NCBI GenBank assembly: GCA_964420035.1
Contig: CAYQQR010000014.1
Location: 1-64,000, forward strand
DNA from: CAYQQR01 sp964420035
Lineage (GTDB): Bacteria > Bacteroidota > Bacteroidia > Bacteroidales > SM23-62
DNA: 64,000 nucleotides
Direction of reading: 5' to 3'
The notes under the pieces were generated by a model. It had not been told where the DNA came from, made no database searches, and saw nothing but the letters and a program-made list of their open reading frames with translations. The position numbers were made by a program, and so were the translations under genes. Each line of letters begins with the position of its first letter. The first letter of the stretch is position 1. Positions 53,065 through 62,721 of the stretch are shown in pieces.

Positions 53065-53790
53065 ATGCTGCAAAATATCCGGCTTATTGTGCTTCATCAC
53101 ACCAAGTACAGGGAACACGCTGCCATACTTCATGGTTTTGCCGAACCTCATGGACGTGTGAGCCTTCTGGTTCATGGTATTCTGGGGGAAAAGGCAAAAT
53201 TCAGCAGCAGGTTGATGCAATCCCTGAATATACTTGAAGCCGTCGTATATTGGAGCGATAAAACGGATCTTCACCGGGTAAAAGAATTGAATCCGGCAGT
53301 CCATTTCCAATCCATTCCAATCGATATGGTTAAGCGTACCCAGGCTCTTTTTCTCTCGGAAATTCTTTACAAACTCCTCATAGGGAAAGAAGAGAGTCAG
53401 GAACTCTTCGACTTTCTCTCAAGCAACATAGAAATACTCGACCTGAGTGAAAAGAACACATCGGTTTTTCATATCCTGTTTTTGGTGAAACTATCCAAAT
53501 ACATGGGCATTAACCCGGGGGAGAACTACAGCCGTGAAAATTCTTTTTTTGATTTGAAGGAAGGCCGGTATGTAAGTCACCAACCCTACCACCCGGCTTA
53601 TTTAAACAGGGAGACCTCCGAACTTCTTTACCGGGCACAGCGTCTTTCGATGAATGGGTTGGAAAGCTTTCGCCTGAACCGGGAACAAAAATGGCGGCTA
53701 TTGGATGGAATTTTGGATTATTATCAATTGCACAGTCACGGTTTGCAGGAAATAAAATCACTTTCCGTCCTGCGTACAGTGTTTAATTAA
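53065..53790 (+). CDS. recO: DNA repair protein RecO
   Basis: RecO loads RecA at single-strand gaps through the RecFOR pathway. The 241-residue protein has the OB-fold N-terminus (GLVLHHTKYREHAAILHGF-like, FAEPHGRVSLLVHGI) followed by the helical domain (HILFLVKLSKYMGINPG). There is no clear zinc-Cys cluster, as in many Bacteroidota. It follows the porZ gene by 10 bases and converges on the YfhO gene with 6 bases between stops. Confidence 0.92.
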   Translation: MLQNIRLIVLHHTKYREHAAILHGFAEPHGRVSLLVHGILGEKAKFSSRLMQSLNILEAVVYWSDKTDLHRVKELNPAVHFQSIPIDMVKRTQALFLSEILYKLLIGKEESQELFDFLSSNIEILDLSEKNTSVFHILFLVKLSKYMGINPGENYSRENSFFDLKEGRYVSHQPYHPAYLNRETSELLYRAQRLSMNGLESFRLNREQKWRLLDGILDYYQLHSHGLQEIKSLSVLRTVFN

Positions 53791-53796
53791 CCCGGG

Positions 53797-56235
53797 TCAT
53801 TCTTCCTTTTCACGTGTAAAAAAATTCCTTGTTTCAAAGACTGCCGCACCAATAAACAAAAGGATGATCAACAAGGAGCCCGCCAGGGAAATGTTCCTTC
53901 CTGCATAATATGCTTTCGGCCTGAAAACAAAACCGATACTGTGTTCTCCGGGAGGCACAACCATAGCTCTCAGTATATAATTGGCCCGGAAATGGGGTTG
54001 TTCTTCTCCATCGATATAAGCCTGCCATCCGGCCGGATAGTATAGTTCTGAAAACAAGGCCAGCTGTTCTGTTTTGCTGGAATACCGATATTTCAAAGTA
54101 TCCGGAGAATAATAACTCAGGCGTATCTGTGCAGTGGTATCCCGGTCCGGGTGCACACCTTCCAGTTGTTCCTCAAAACGTTTATCAACCAGGGCGGTTT
54201 CACCGGGATTAATCTGCCCCAGTCTTTCAATTTCGGCATCCGCATCCGGAATGACCTCAAATTGATCGACAAACCAGGCATTACCCAAAGCGCCGGGATT
54301 ATGCTGCGCGACCAATCTGCCTTGTGACCTGTCCGGTACGATAAAGTATTTGGTATTGAGCATGTTCAGGACGCCCATATTGTTCTGGCTGATGTGCTGT
54401 TCAATAATTTCCTGGTACCGGCGGATCTTTGCACCATGGTACCCGCCCAGGGAACTATGAAACTTGGAAGCCCGGGCACTCTGGAACGGGCTGGAGGAAA
54501 GATCGAAAACCCGGAAATGCCTGGCTGTGTCCTGCATAATCTGCCGGTCGGCAGCAGTTGGTTGGATTTGTTCCGCGAAATTTCTTTCAGTGGTAAAATC
54601 GTCGTTGTTCAGATATCTTTTGTTCACGGCCCACATGTCGATCAGGATGATCAGAGCCAAAGCAATCAGAAATGCCTGCCGGGTCAGTCTTTTATAAAAA
54701 TGGGCCCATAACAAAGCTGCTGCCGCGACAACAAAAAACAGGGAACGCAGGGCATCAAGACGCAACATGGTTTTGCGGTCGGCTTTCAATGCGGAAAGGA
54801 ATTCTTTATACTCCTGACCCTGGTATCGTGCGTCAGCGGGACCGGTGAAATCAAAGAAAAGACCGGGGAACAGAATGAACAGCAAGCTTACTGCTGCCAA
54901 AATTCCCAGTGCATATTTCATAGCTCTCAGGAACTCCGGCTTTCGAATATCTTCGTTCATTAATTTCTGAACGCCCATAATGGCCAGCAAGGGTACCCCG
55001 AATTCAGCAATAACCAGGATCATGGAAACGGTCCGGAACTTAGTGTAGGCTGGGAAGTATTCCAGGAAGAGATCCGTTAAAAACATAAAATTAGCGCCCC
55101 AGGAGAGAACCATGGATACAATGATGATGGTAACCAGCCACCATTTTCGATGTCCTCCCGTTACAAACAAGGAAAACAGGAAGATAAAGCATACCGCGGC
55201 ACCCAGATATACCGGTCCGCTCGTATGCGGTTGTTTTCCCCAGTAGAGGGGGAGTTGTTTAATGACATCGCGAGCGTAAGCCGGACCCTGGGCACGGCGA
55301 AAGAGATCGTAGATCTCGGAGTTTTCACTGAGGGAACCAATACTGGCCCCACCTTTGATGTTGGGGATGTATAAACTGAGTGTTTCCGTTATTCCATAAC
55401 TCCATGCCGTTGCATAGCTTTTATCCAGTCCGCTGGTCCGGTCCTCCTGCTCTGAAGTTAATTCAGAAGGTCCCCGGATAGAATACTTACTGTATTCGTA
55501 ATTACTCCAGAGCCTGGCAGCATTAGCCGAAAGAGCCAGGAGCACGGCAATGATGAGCAGTGCAGTGGTCTTTAAAAAACCGGGGATCCACTTGTTACGG
55601 AGGGCATCCACCAGGAGAAATATTCCATAAACCAGGAGGATTAAAAAGCTGTAGTAGGTAATCTGGTAATGCGCGGTAAGGATCAGTAAGCCTAAACTGA
55701 GCGCGAAAAGTGAAAAACCCAGCAATCTTCTGCCATGAAAAGCGAGGTGAAATCCGCCAATGACAATGGGCATATAGCCCAGGGCGACTGCCTTGGTGAC
55801 GTGCCCGGCATCGATAATGACAAAGAAATAGGAGGAAAAAGCATAGGCTATGGCCCCGATCACCGCGAGCCATGGCCTTATCCTGAAGCACAGGAGCACG
55901 ATATAGAAGCCGAGCAGGTAGAGGAAAACGAAACTGGCAGGACGTGCAAAATTCAGGTTGAGCCATTTGTTAACGGGGGTCAGCAGATTGTTCGGCTGAG
56001 GCATATTGATCAGGTATGCCGGCATCCCGCCAAACATGCTGTTGGTCCATAAAGCCGGTTTACCATGCTTTTCATAATAGGCGTTGACCTCTTCGGAAGC
56101 ACCCTCATATTGGATTACATCCGTTTGCTGTAATACCCTGCCTTCAAGCATGGGTGTAAAATACGCGAAGGAGATGAGGAGAAAGATAATGATCGCTCCC
56201 AGATGGGAAACACTCTGTTTTAGTAATTCTCTCAT
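53797..56235 (-). CDS. YfhO-family polytopic membrane protein
   Basis: This 812-residue protein has about 13 membrane helices and large extracytoplasmic loops, as in the YfhO family, which is implicated in glycosylation of lipoteichoic acid or other envelope polymers in Gram-positives. Features include the N-terminal ITQ-like YEGASEEVNAYYEKHGK, KPALWTNSMFGGMPAYL, and the C-terminal YPAGWQAYIDGEEQP and RAMVVPPGEHSIGFVF. ATG 56235 is preferred. The exact substrate in Bacteroidota is unknown. Confidence 0.9.
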   Translation of the reverse strand: MRELLKQSVSHLGAIIIFLLISFAYFTPMLEGRVLQQTDVIQYEGASEEVNAYYEKHGKPALWTNSMFGGMPAYLINMPQPNNLLTPVNKWLNLNFARPASFVFLYLLGFYIVLLCFRIRPWLAVIGAIAYAFSSYFFVIIDAGHVTKAVALGYMPIVIGGFHLAFHGRRLLGFSLFALSLGLLILTAHYQITYYSFLILLVYGIFLLVDALRNKWIPGFLKTTALLIIAVLLALSANAARLWSNYEYSKYSIRGPSELTSEQEDRTSGLDKSYATAWSYGITETLSLYIPNIKGGASIGSLSENSEIYDLFRRAQGPAYARDVIKQLPLYWGKQPHTSGPVYLGAAVCFIFLFSLFVTGGHRKWWLVTIIIVSMVLSWGANFMFLTDLFLEYFPAYTKFRTVSMILVIAEFGVPLLAIMGVQKLMNEDIRKPEFLRAMKYALGILAAVSLLFILFPGLFFDFTGPADARYQGQEYKEFLSALKADRKTMLRLDALRSLFFVVAAAALLWAHFYKRLTRQAFLIALALIILIDMWAVNKRYLNNDDFTTERNFAEQIQPTAADRQIMQDTARHFRVFDLSSSPFQSARASKFHSSLGGYHGAKIRRYQEIIEQHISQNNMGVLNMLNTKYFIVPDRSQGRLVAQHNPGALGNAWFVDQFEVIPDADAEIERLGQINPGETALVDKRFEEQLEGVHPDRDTTAQIRLSYYSPDTLKYRYSSKTEQLALFSELYYPAGWQAYIDGEEQPHFRANYILRAMVVPPGEHSIGFVFRPKAYYAGRNISLAGSLLIILLFIGAAVFETRNFFTREKEE

Positions 56236-56247
56236 TGGCCCTAACAT

Positions 56248-56396
56248 TGATTTGTGAAGATAGACAAATAATTGTCTTCATCCAGTGATCAATATGTTGA
56301 TCCGTAATTTTTTCAATCCCGGCTGTTAAAACTTAATACAAATCATAAATTTGTGGTGCTGTTGTTAACAGTTTATTCGAACTAAGCACTAGAGAT
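56248..56396. promoter_or_regulatory. Divergent spacer upstream of YfhO and flippase genes
   Basis: About 150 AT-rich bases between divergent genes. No perfect TAnnTTTG box was found; promoters for both genes are presumably here but are not assigned. Confidence 0.25.
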
Positions 56397-57872
56397 TTGG
56401 GCATCATTCAGCGGCAATCCGTTCGCGGCACTGTTTTCGCATACATAGGGGTTACCATCGGTTTTATAACCAATGGCCTTATATTTCCCAAAGTACTTGC
56501 TACCGAGGAAATCGGCCTGCTCAGGCTCCTGGTTTCCTTCTCCATATTGTTTGCTCACCTGGGAAGCCTGGGCCTGCTTAACGTCACTTCACGTATGTTT
56601 ACCTACTTCAGGAGTCCCAAAAATAAAAACCATGGTTTCCTCTTCCTGCTTTTGATCAGCGGACTGGCTGGCTTCCTGATCACTTCAGTGGTTTATTTTA
56701 TCCTGAGGCCTGTTCTGATTGAGAACAACCTTGAAAAGTCCTATTTATTTACGCGATATATCGACTATCTCGTACCGCTGATCTTTTTCACCCTTTTCTT
56801 CTGGGTGCTGGACACTTATAACAAGGTGCTCTATGATGCCGTTCTGGGTCTTTTCGCCAAAGAGGTCCTGCAAAGAATCCTTATCCTGAGCGCCATTGTG
56901 CTTTTTATTTTTAACGTGGTTGATTTTTCCCTGCTTGTAATTCTCTATATAGTGGCACTTTCCGTGCCAACTCTTTTGTTGGTGTTTGTCCTGCTCTTCA
57001 GGAATCAGTTCTCACTGAAACCGGACCTGAAATTTCTGGACAAAAAACTTATCCGCGATTGTCTGAGTGTTGCGCTCTGGGGATGGCTGGCAGGATCAGG
57101 GACCATTGTTGTAGGCAACCTCGACAGTGTTATGGTCAATGCCATGCTGGACATCAGTCAGACCGGGATTTATGCAACCACGTTTATTTTTGGCACCCTG
57201 ATCATCATTCCTTCCCGTTCTTTGTTGAAAATTGCCTCGGCCATCATTGCCGATAACTGGAAAGAGATGAAGGTGCAGGAGATTGGGGTCATTTATCACA
57301 AGAGCACCTTAACCCAATTGCTGGTCGGCGGATTGATACTGGCAGGTATATGGGGCAATATCGACAATGTTTTCCGTATCCTCCCCGGGCAATATCTTGC
57401 AGGGAAGTATGTGATCCTTTTCATTGGACTGGCGAACCTGATCACCATGTCTTTCGGCGTGGTGGGGAATGTGATCGGCACCTCTGCATATTACCGGGTA
57501 CAGACATACGCCATTCTTGTTTTGGTTGTATCCATTATCATATCGGGGCTATTGCTGATCCCGGCTTATGGTATCGTCGGGGCCGCTTTGGCCATCATGA
57601 TCTCGACCCTGATCTTTAACCTGGTCCGTTATTTTTTCCTGCTGTGGAAATATGGCATGCAACCCTTCACGCTAAAGCACCTGATTGCCCTTGGGATCCT
57701 GTTCATTTCCTATTTACCCGCGTTATTTCTTCCCCTGCTGGATAATTTGATACTCGACATACTGCTTCGTAGTGTCTTGATCAGTATTGTTTTCCTGGCT
57801 TTAGTGATGATCACCGGTGTTTCAGAGGATATCAGCCGGTTTGTCCGGGAGACCTGGAACAGGATTTTTTAA
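56397..57872 (+). CDS. Lipopolysaccharide/oligosaccharide flippase (MOP/Wzx type)
   Basis: This 491-residue polytopic membrane protein has about 14 helices in the polysaccharide-transporter fold. It begins IIQRQSVRGTVFAYIGVTIGF, a standard opening for Bacteroidota Wzx-like flippases, with the start codon a TTG at 56397. It would flip undecaprenyl-linked glycan across the inner membrane. It converges on the pseudaminic acid operon 5 bases from the pseI stop, but lies on the opposite strand, so a functional link is plausible but not proven. Confidence 0.9.
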   Translation: MGIIQRQSVRGTVFAYIGVTIGFITNGLIFPKVLATEEIGLLRLLVSFSILFAHLGSLGLLNVTSRMFTYFRSPKNKNHGFLFLLLISGLAGFLITSVVYFILRPVLIENNLEKSYLFTRYIDYLVPLIFFTLFFWVLDTYNKVLYDAVLGLFAKEVLQRILILSAIVLFIFNVVDFSLLVILYIVALSVPTLLLVFVLLFRNQFSLKPDLKFLDKKLIRDCLSVALWGWLAGSGTIVVGNLDSVMVNAMLDISQTGIYATTFIFGTLIIIPSRSLLKIASAIIADNWKEMKVQEIGVIYHKSTLTQLLVGGLILAGIWGNIDNVFRILPGQYLAGKYVILFIGLANLITMSFGVVGNVIGTSAYYRVQTYAILVLVVSIIISGLLLIPAYGIVGAALAIMISTLIFNLVRYFFLLWKYGMQPFTLKHLIALGILFISYLPALFLPLLDNLILDILLRSVLISIVFLALVMITGVSEDISRFVRETWNRIF

Positions 57873-57877
57873 AGGCT

Positions 57878-58927
57878 TCAGCCAATCAGGCTGTCATCCA
57901 GGGGTGTTCCTTTTTCAATGTCCTCGCGTGCTTTTTTTCCCAGTATTTCATCCAGCCTTTTTGGGTGCAAACCCATGCCCGGACGGATGACCCGTACATT
58001 ATCGAGTGTAAAAGGGCTTCCTTTGGGAATATCCTTAACGGCAAAGAGTGAGCGGGACATTTTACGGGCCCTTTGCATGGCTTCAGTAAGCCGTATTTCT
58101 CCATTGCCCAGGGCCTTCTCGACTTGTCTGACCGCGTTCACCATTCGTTTGAATTCGGCAGGGTCAAGGGAAAAGTCCCTGTCCAGCCCGGCTCCTTTTT
58201 TATCCAGGATGAAATGTTTCTCAATGATCCTGGCCCCCAGTGCAACTGATGCAATAGGAATGGTGAAACCCGGAGTATGATCGGACAAACCGGTAATCAC
58301 CCGGAATTCTTCTTTCATCTTTTTCAGGGCCAGAAGGTTAACTTCCTCATAGGGGGTCGGGTAGGCAGAAGTGCATTTCAGCAGGGCGATCTCTTTATTG
58401 CCGGCTTCCAGGCAGGTGTCCATAGCCAAACGTATATCATCATAACCGGCAATCCCCGTGGATAGGATCATGGGTTTTCCGCAGCCAGCAACCCTTTTCA
58501 GCAGGGGGATATCCGTAATTTCCTGGGAAGCTATCTTATAGGCCGGAACATTCAATGATTCAAGGAAATCAACAGCCGTGGGATCGAAAGGGGTGGAAAA
58601 GAACTCCATGTCCAGCTGGCGGGCCAGATCCTGTAATTCCCTGTGCCATTCCCAGGGCGTACAGGCTTTGCGGTAAAGATCATAGAGGGTTTGTCCCGCC
58701 CAGGGACCTTCTTTCCGGGTCTGGAACCAGGGCTTGTCCGAATCCAGGGTCATGGTCTCCGGCTTGTAGGTCTGGAGCTTTACCGCATTCGCCCCGGCTT
58801 CCTTCATGGCCTTAAGCGTATCCCTGGCCAGCTGAAGCTTCTGCTCATGATTGGCAGAAAGCTCCGCGATGATGAAGACGGGGAATTCATCACCTACAGT
58901 TCTGCAGCCAATATTGAAATCATTCAT
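57878..58927 (-). CDS. pseI: Pseudaminic acid synthase (NeuB family, PseI type)
   Basis: This condenses 2,4-diacylamido-trideoxy-altrose (the product of PseG) with phosphoenolpyruvate to make pseudaminic acid. The 349-residue protein has the NeuB TIM barrel (FIIAELSANHEQKLQLARDTLKAMKEAGANAVKLQTY) and a C-terminal SAF antifreeze-like domain (FAVKDIPKGSPFTLDNVRVIRPG). LYDLYRKACTPWEWH and FFSTPFDPTAVDFL fit the PseI branch. It is the last gene of the pse run and overlaps pseG by one base. GC content is much higher than in pseG. Confidence 0.9.
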   Translation of the reverse strand: MNDFNIGCRTVGDEFPVFIIAELSANHEQKLQLARDTLKAMKEAGANAVKLQTYKPETMTLDSDKPWFQTRKEGPWAGQTLYDLYRKACTPWEWHRELQDLARQLDMEFFSTPFDPTAVDFLESLNVPAYKIASQEITDIPLLKRVAGCGKPMILSTGIAGYDDIRLAMDTCLEAGNKEIALLKCTSAYPTPYEEVNLLALKKMKEEFRVITGLSDHTPGFTIPIASVALGARIIEKHFILDKKGAGLDRDFSLDPAEFKRMVNAVRQVEKALGNGEIRLTEAMQRARKMSRSLFAVKDIPKGSPFTLDNVRVIRPGMGLHPKRLDEILGKKAREDIEKGTPLDDSLIG

Positions 58928-59982
58928 TATTCCGTATGATTTTGATTCAAAGTCTCTAGAATGACCTTAACAATCCTTGTCAATCCCTTGCCATCAACCA
59001 ATTTATTACCTTTTTCAGATAGTTTTGAGCGTAGTGAGGGGTCATTGACTGCTTTCATCAGTGTTTTTATAAATTGATTCTGAGAAAGCTGATAAAAATA
59101 ACCCAGATCAAGAATACTTCCCGTACGCTTTGCCAACCGGGTGCTGCCTTCAGAATTTACCGGGCTATGACCAAGAGAGATTGTCGGAATCCCAAGATAC
59201 AATAATTCATACGTGGTGATACCAAAAGTGGCAATGGCTAGATCGGCATGGATATATGCTTCTGTATCATATTCTTTGACTTCTATATGAGCAGGAAGAT
59301 CTTTTTTTAAATTTATTAATTTCCTTTTATGAGCGAAATTTTTCCCTGCTAAGGCCAGGAATTCCAATCGTCCCGGCTCCAGATCAGAGACCCATTTCAG
59401 CAAGGTCAGAAGAACGGCTTCGGGATCGCTTCCACCCGTGGAGATGACCACCCTTTTTTTGCGGTTCTCCCGTCTTTTTTCTCGAAGAGCTTTAATTGCA
59501 AGAATCTTCTTGTTTATAATGATATATTCCGGTCCGCCGAAAAAGGAAACTTTGTTTTTTTCCCATAGTACATTATCAATTATATCTTCAGGTGAATGAG
59601 CAGAGGGCAGAATAAACACATCAGAATGAAAAGCACCTTCACATAAATTATGCATCATACAAACGGTAACAAATTGTTTTATCCGAGAGATAAACTCAGG
59701 CTTATAGTTGTATAATTTATCGATTATGAGTAATGCATATTTTTCTTCCTCTATGATATCCTGAAGAAATTGCTCTTCCGACTTCCCCTCGTTTTCCTTT
59801 ACTATTTGATAGCCGTGTTGAACAATTTCTGCCTTGCTCAGTTGATCTTCCCTGCAGGCGAAAAGTATATTATTCTTGTCAAGCTTTTTTGATTCTACAA
59901 GAGCATCCGCGATAGTAAGCGAACGGATTAAATGTCCTAAACCAATTTCTTTGGAAGCATCAACCCTGAATAAAATATTCAT
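58927..59982 (-). CDS. pseG: UDP-2,4-diacetamido-2,4,6-trideoxy-beta-L-altropyranose hydrolase
   Basis: PseG releases UDP from the altrose intermediate. The 351-residue glycosyltransferase-B-like protein starts NILFRVDASKEIGLGHLIRSLTIADAL, the PseG/MurG-type nucleotide-sugar fold, with RVVISTGGSDPEAVLLTLL and YLGIPTISLGHSP in the second domain. It overlaps the acyltransferase gene by 4 bases (ATGA) and is very AT-rich. Confidence 0.92.
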   Translation of the reverse strand: MNILFRVDASKEIGLGHLIRSLTIADALVESKKLDKNNILFACREDQLSKAEIVQHGYQIVKENEGKSEEQFLQDIIEEEKYALLIIDKLYNYKPEFISRIKQFVTVCMMHNLCEGAFHSDVFILPSAHSPEDIIDNVLWEKNKVSFFGGPEYIIINKKILAIKALREKRRENRKKRVVISTGGSDPEAVLLTLLKWVSDLEPGRLEFLALAGKNFAHKRKLINLKKDLPAHIEVKEYDTEAYIHADLAIATFGITTYELLYLGIPTISLGHSPVNSEGSTRLAKRTGSILDLGYFYQLSQNQFIKTLMKAVNDPSLRSKLSEKGNKLVDGKGLTRIVKVILETLNQNHTE

Positions 59983-60635
59983 GATGTTTTACCGATAGGT
60001 CTTGCAGGATTTCCAACAACTTTTGTATAGTCTTCAACGTCTTTTAATACCACGGAACCTATACCGACAAGCCCCCATGTTCCTATAGTGATATTTTCAA
60101 TGGTGGTGCAGTTTGTTCCCAGGTAAGCACCTTCCTTCAGATGTACCGAAGCACCAATGCAGGCATTATTGGCTACATATGAATAATTATCAAGTTTTGC
60201 ATTATGACCCACAAGTACCTGTGCAAAGATCTGTACATGATCCCCTATTTCAACATTGGGTCCGATCGATACAAATGGCTGCATTGTTACTCCATAGCCA
60301 ATTTTTGCAAATTTGGATATTACAGCTGTTGGATGGATGATGGTAGCGAACCTTTCAGGTGGGATTTTAAGATCAAGGAGTTTGGGTAAGAACTTGTAAT
60401 TCATTTTGACAGAAATGAGGGTATATATGAAATAAACATCCCCATCTTGCAGGAATTTCTGCACTGTTTGGTTATCAACCTTGCCCAGCACAGGATATTC
60501 ATTGATGTTTCCCTTCTCAAAATCATTTAGAAATCCAATGATTTCCCATTCTTTCGAACGTTCATTGATATCCTCCACGGTTGAGGCAGCTACCGTACCG
60601 TTGCCGTATCCGCCTATGATAATTAATTTTTTCAT
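59979..60635 (-). CDS. PglD/NeuD-type left-handed beta-helix acyltransferase
   Basis: This 218-residue protein has an N-terminal Rossmann-like nucleotide-sugar domain (KLIIIGGYGNGTVAASTVED) and a hexapeptide beta-helix (PTAVISKFAKIGYGVTMQPFVSI, VGHNAKLDNYSYVANNACIGASV) with a candidate catalytic His in GHNA. PglD enzymes acylate the 4-amino group of UDP-amino sugars. No GNAT-type PseH occurs in the cluster, so this gene likely replaces it. It is coupled by overlaps on both sides. Confidence 0.88.
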   Translation of the reverse strand: MKKLIIIGGYGNGTVAASTVEDINERSKEWEIIGFLNDFEKGNINEYPVLGKVDNQTVQKFLQDGDVYFIYTLISVKMNYKFLPKLLDLKIPPERFATIIHPTAVISKFAKIGYGVTMQPFVSIGPNVEIGDHVQIFAQVLVGHNAKLDNYSYVANNACIGASVHLKEGAYLGTNCTTIENITIGTWGLVGIGSVVLKDVEDYTKVVGNPARPIGKTS

Positions 60636-61531
60636 TAAAGCTTGCCTAATTTTTTTATCAATTCCGCTTTTTTCAGTATTCGGTGTGCTGTAGCGACCAT
60701 TGGAGGGCCGATAAACTTACCGTTGATTACAGCAACTCCCTTATTATCTTTTCTGGCCTGCTCATTCAATTTCAACATTTCTTCAGCTTCTTTAATATCT
60801 TTTTTAGTTGGGGAGAAATATCTATGTGCCAATTCTATTTCTTTGGGATGAAGAATCAACATTCCTTCAAAACCCAAACTTTTCGCCACTTTCAGGTTTT
60901 TTTCCAGATCTGCAAGGTTGTGGACATTGATGTGTACCGTATCTACAGGGATTTTACCATTGGCTTTCGCGGCCATGGCGATTAAATTTCTTGCTGTATA
61001 AATACTGTCCCCATCTTTATCGTGTATACCCCCGAGGTGTGCAATATAGTCCTCGCATCCAAAAGCAAGTGCAAGAACCCTGTCTGACGCATTACAAATA
61101 TCCTGGGCATTCAATACTGCACCCGGTGTTTCAATGAGTGCAATAATTTTAAAAGTTCCCACAGGTAAATTTTTTTCATATTCCAAGGTTTCCAACAGCT
61201 TTGAAAAGAAGTAAATATCATTGCCTGTGTGTGATTTTGGATACATGAAACCATCTATGCCCGGTACTGTGAGTTGTTGTACATCCTTTAGAAGTTCACC
61301 ACTTTCTCTGTCGTTCACCCTGGGAAAGACGTAATAATCTTTGAATGCTTTCGCTTTTACTTTCTCAATGATTTTATCTCTTGCAATTTGTTTGTTTGCT
61401 GAAGGTTGAACGGAATCTTCGATATCCAGTAAGAGTACATCTGCCTTTGACCGGGAAGCACTTTCCAATAATTTATCGTTGTGCCCGGGTACGAACATTA
61501 AGCTTCGGAACAAACAATCTTCTGGTTTCAT
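60635..61531 (-). CDS. HpcH/HpaI-CitE family acyl-CoA lyase-like protein
   Basis: This 298-residue protein has the CitE TIM-barrel fold. Catalytic-type residues are seen in LLLDIEDSV, the Arg of VFPRVNDRES, the Glu of IALIETPGAVLNA, and the Glu-Asp of LAFGCEDYIAHLGG. Family members cleave or form malyl-CoA, citramalyl-CoA or beta-methylmalyl-CoA. Its place between a MaoC hydratase and an acyltransferase in a pse operon suggests it helps make an acyl-CoA donor. It is AT-rich, abuts maoC and overlaps the acyltransferase gene by 1 base. Confidence 0.9.
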   Translation of the reverse strand: MKPEDCLFRSLMFVPGHNDKLLESASRSKADVLLLDIEDSVQPSANKQIARDKIIEKVKAKAFKDYYVFPRVNDRESGELLKDVQQLTVPGIDGFMYPKSHTGNDIYFFSKLLETLEYEKNLPVGTFKIIALIETPGAVLNAQDICNASDRVLALAFGCEDYIAHLGGIHDKDGDSIYTARNLIAMAAKANGKIPVDTVHINVHNLADLEKNLKVAKSLGFEGMLILHPKEIELAHRYFSPTKKDIKEAEEMLKLNEQARKDNKGVAVINGKFIGPPMVATAHRILKKAELIKKLGKL

Positions 61532-62005
61532 TTATTTCCTTTTGGGTACAAGAACGTGTCTGCGTAAATTTAGTACTTTTTGACCTGCCTGATTATATGC
61601 TGTTGTTTCCACATAAATGATTCCACGGTCCGGTTTAGATTTGGATGACCTTACATCAATGATTTCTGTTTCAGCATAAATTGTATCTCCGATATATACC
61701 GGATTAAGGTGCTTTACATGTTCGTAATCAAGGTTTGCAATGGCCTTACCACTGATATCAGAAACGGACATGCCAACCACCAGGCTGAACACATAGGTGC
61801 CCACGACCAGTATTTTTTCGAATCGGGTTTGTTTACAATACGCATCATCAAGATGTAGAGGATGATGATTCATTGTAAACAGTGAAAACAGGTTGTTATC
61901 ACTCTCGGTTATGGTTTTACCTGGCCAGTGTTTAAATATTTGCCCCTTCTTGAAATCTTCCAGATAACCCCCGAAATTATTCTGACCCTTAATTATTGAT
62001 TCCAT
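61532..62005 (-). CDS. MaoC-type (hot-dog) hydratase
   Basis: This 157-residue single hot-dog protein resembles the mesaconyl-CoA-hydratase-like MaoC group, with IFKHWPGKTITESDNNLFSL, MNHHPLHLDDAYC (the motif His) and HLNPVYIGDTIYAETEI. It would hydrate or dehydrate an enoyl-CoA. It overlaps the pseF gene by 13 bases and abuts the lyase gene. In the ethylmalonyl-CoA pathway a similar hydratase and CitE-type lyase act in sequence, hence the acyl-group idea here. Confidence 0.85.
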   Translation of the reverse strand: MESIIKGQNNFGGYLEDFKKGQIFKHWPGKTITESDNNLFSLFTMNHHPLHLDDAYCKQTRFEKILVVGTYVFSLVVGMSVSDISGKAIANLDYEHVKHLNPVYIGDTIYAETEIIDVRSSKSKPDRGIIYVETTAYNQAGQKVLNLRRHVLVPKRK

Positions 62006-62676
62006 AATTGATGTAAATGTTTATATTTCAATTCCGCCATGATCCAGTCGGTTTCATCGTCGATATCCTGATATTCCAATTCGGAGATAATGAATCCACC
62101 CCGTTTTACTCCTTGCAGCCTTATTTCCGATTTCATCCAGTAAAACTGGCCTGCATCATGATAAAGATTTTCAAGGTCCTGAGTTCTCACTGGTTTTTTG
62201 TCAGGATTGGCAAATTCAACTACGTTATCTTTTAAGTAAAATGCTTTTTCAGGTGGATAATCAAAGGGGACAACAGGTCTGACAGAGTCAAAATTCTTTT
62301 CTTTAAGTAGGTGGAAACCCTTTTCAAGATTATCTAAAGTGAGTAATGGGTTTGTAGCCAAAATGCAACATATATAGTCATATTCTTCATTTGTTTCTTT
62401 CAATCGTTTATAGACTTCATCAATTACATCAGCCAAAGGAGCTTGGTCATCGCTATTTTTCCGGGATCTTAGAAATGGTACTTCCGCGCCCAGTGATCTG
62501 GATATCTGAGCAATTTTTTCATCATCTGTTGAGACCAGAATCCTGGTAAATAGTTGTGAATTGATCGCCAGTTCAATAGAATATGCAATAATGGGTTTTC
62601 CAAGGAATTCTCGTATATTTTTTCCCGGAACTCTTTTACTGCCTCCTCTTGCTGGTATTATAGCCAAATTATTCAA
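61993..62676 (-). CDS. pseF: Pseudaminic acid cytidylyltransferase (NeuA/PseF type)
   Basis: This activates the nonulosonate with CTP to CMP-Pse. The 227-residue protein has the nucleotide-binding N-terminus AIIPARGGSKRVPGKNI and the segment ILVSTDDEKIAQIS. The start codon appears to be TTG 62676. The assignment as PseF rather than NeuA rests on the neighbours. It overlaps maoC by 13 bases and is AT-richer than pseC. Confidence 0.9.
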   Translation of the reverse strand: MNNLAIIPARGGSKRVPGKNIREFLGKPIIAYSIELAINSQLFTRILVSTDDEKIAQISRSLGAEVPFLRSRKNSDDQAPLADVIDEVYKRLKETNEEYDYICCILATNPLLTLDNLEKGFHLLKEKNFDSVRPVVPFDYPPEKAFYLKDNVVEFANPDKKPVRTQDLENLYHDAGQFYWMKSEIRLQGVKRGGFIISELEYQDIDDETDWIMAELKYKHLHQLWNQ

Positions 62677-62721
62677 GTCAACCTGATTTATAAGGTATGA
62701 TTCGATACGTTGTTAATTTTA

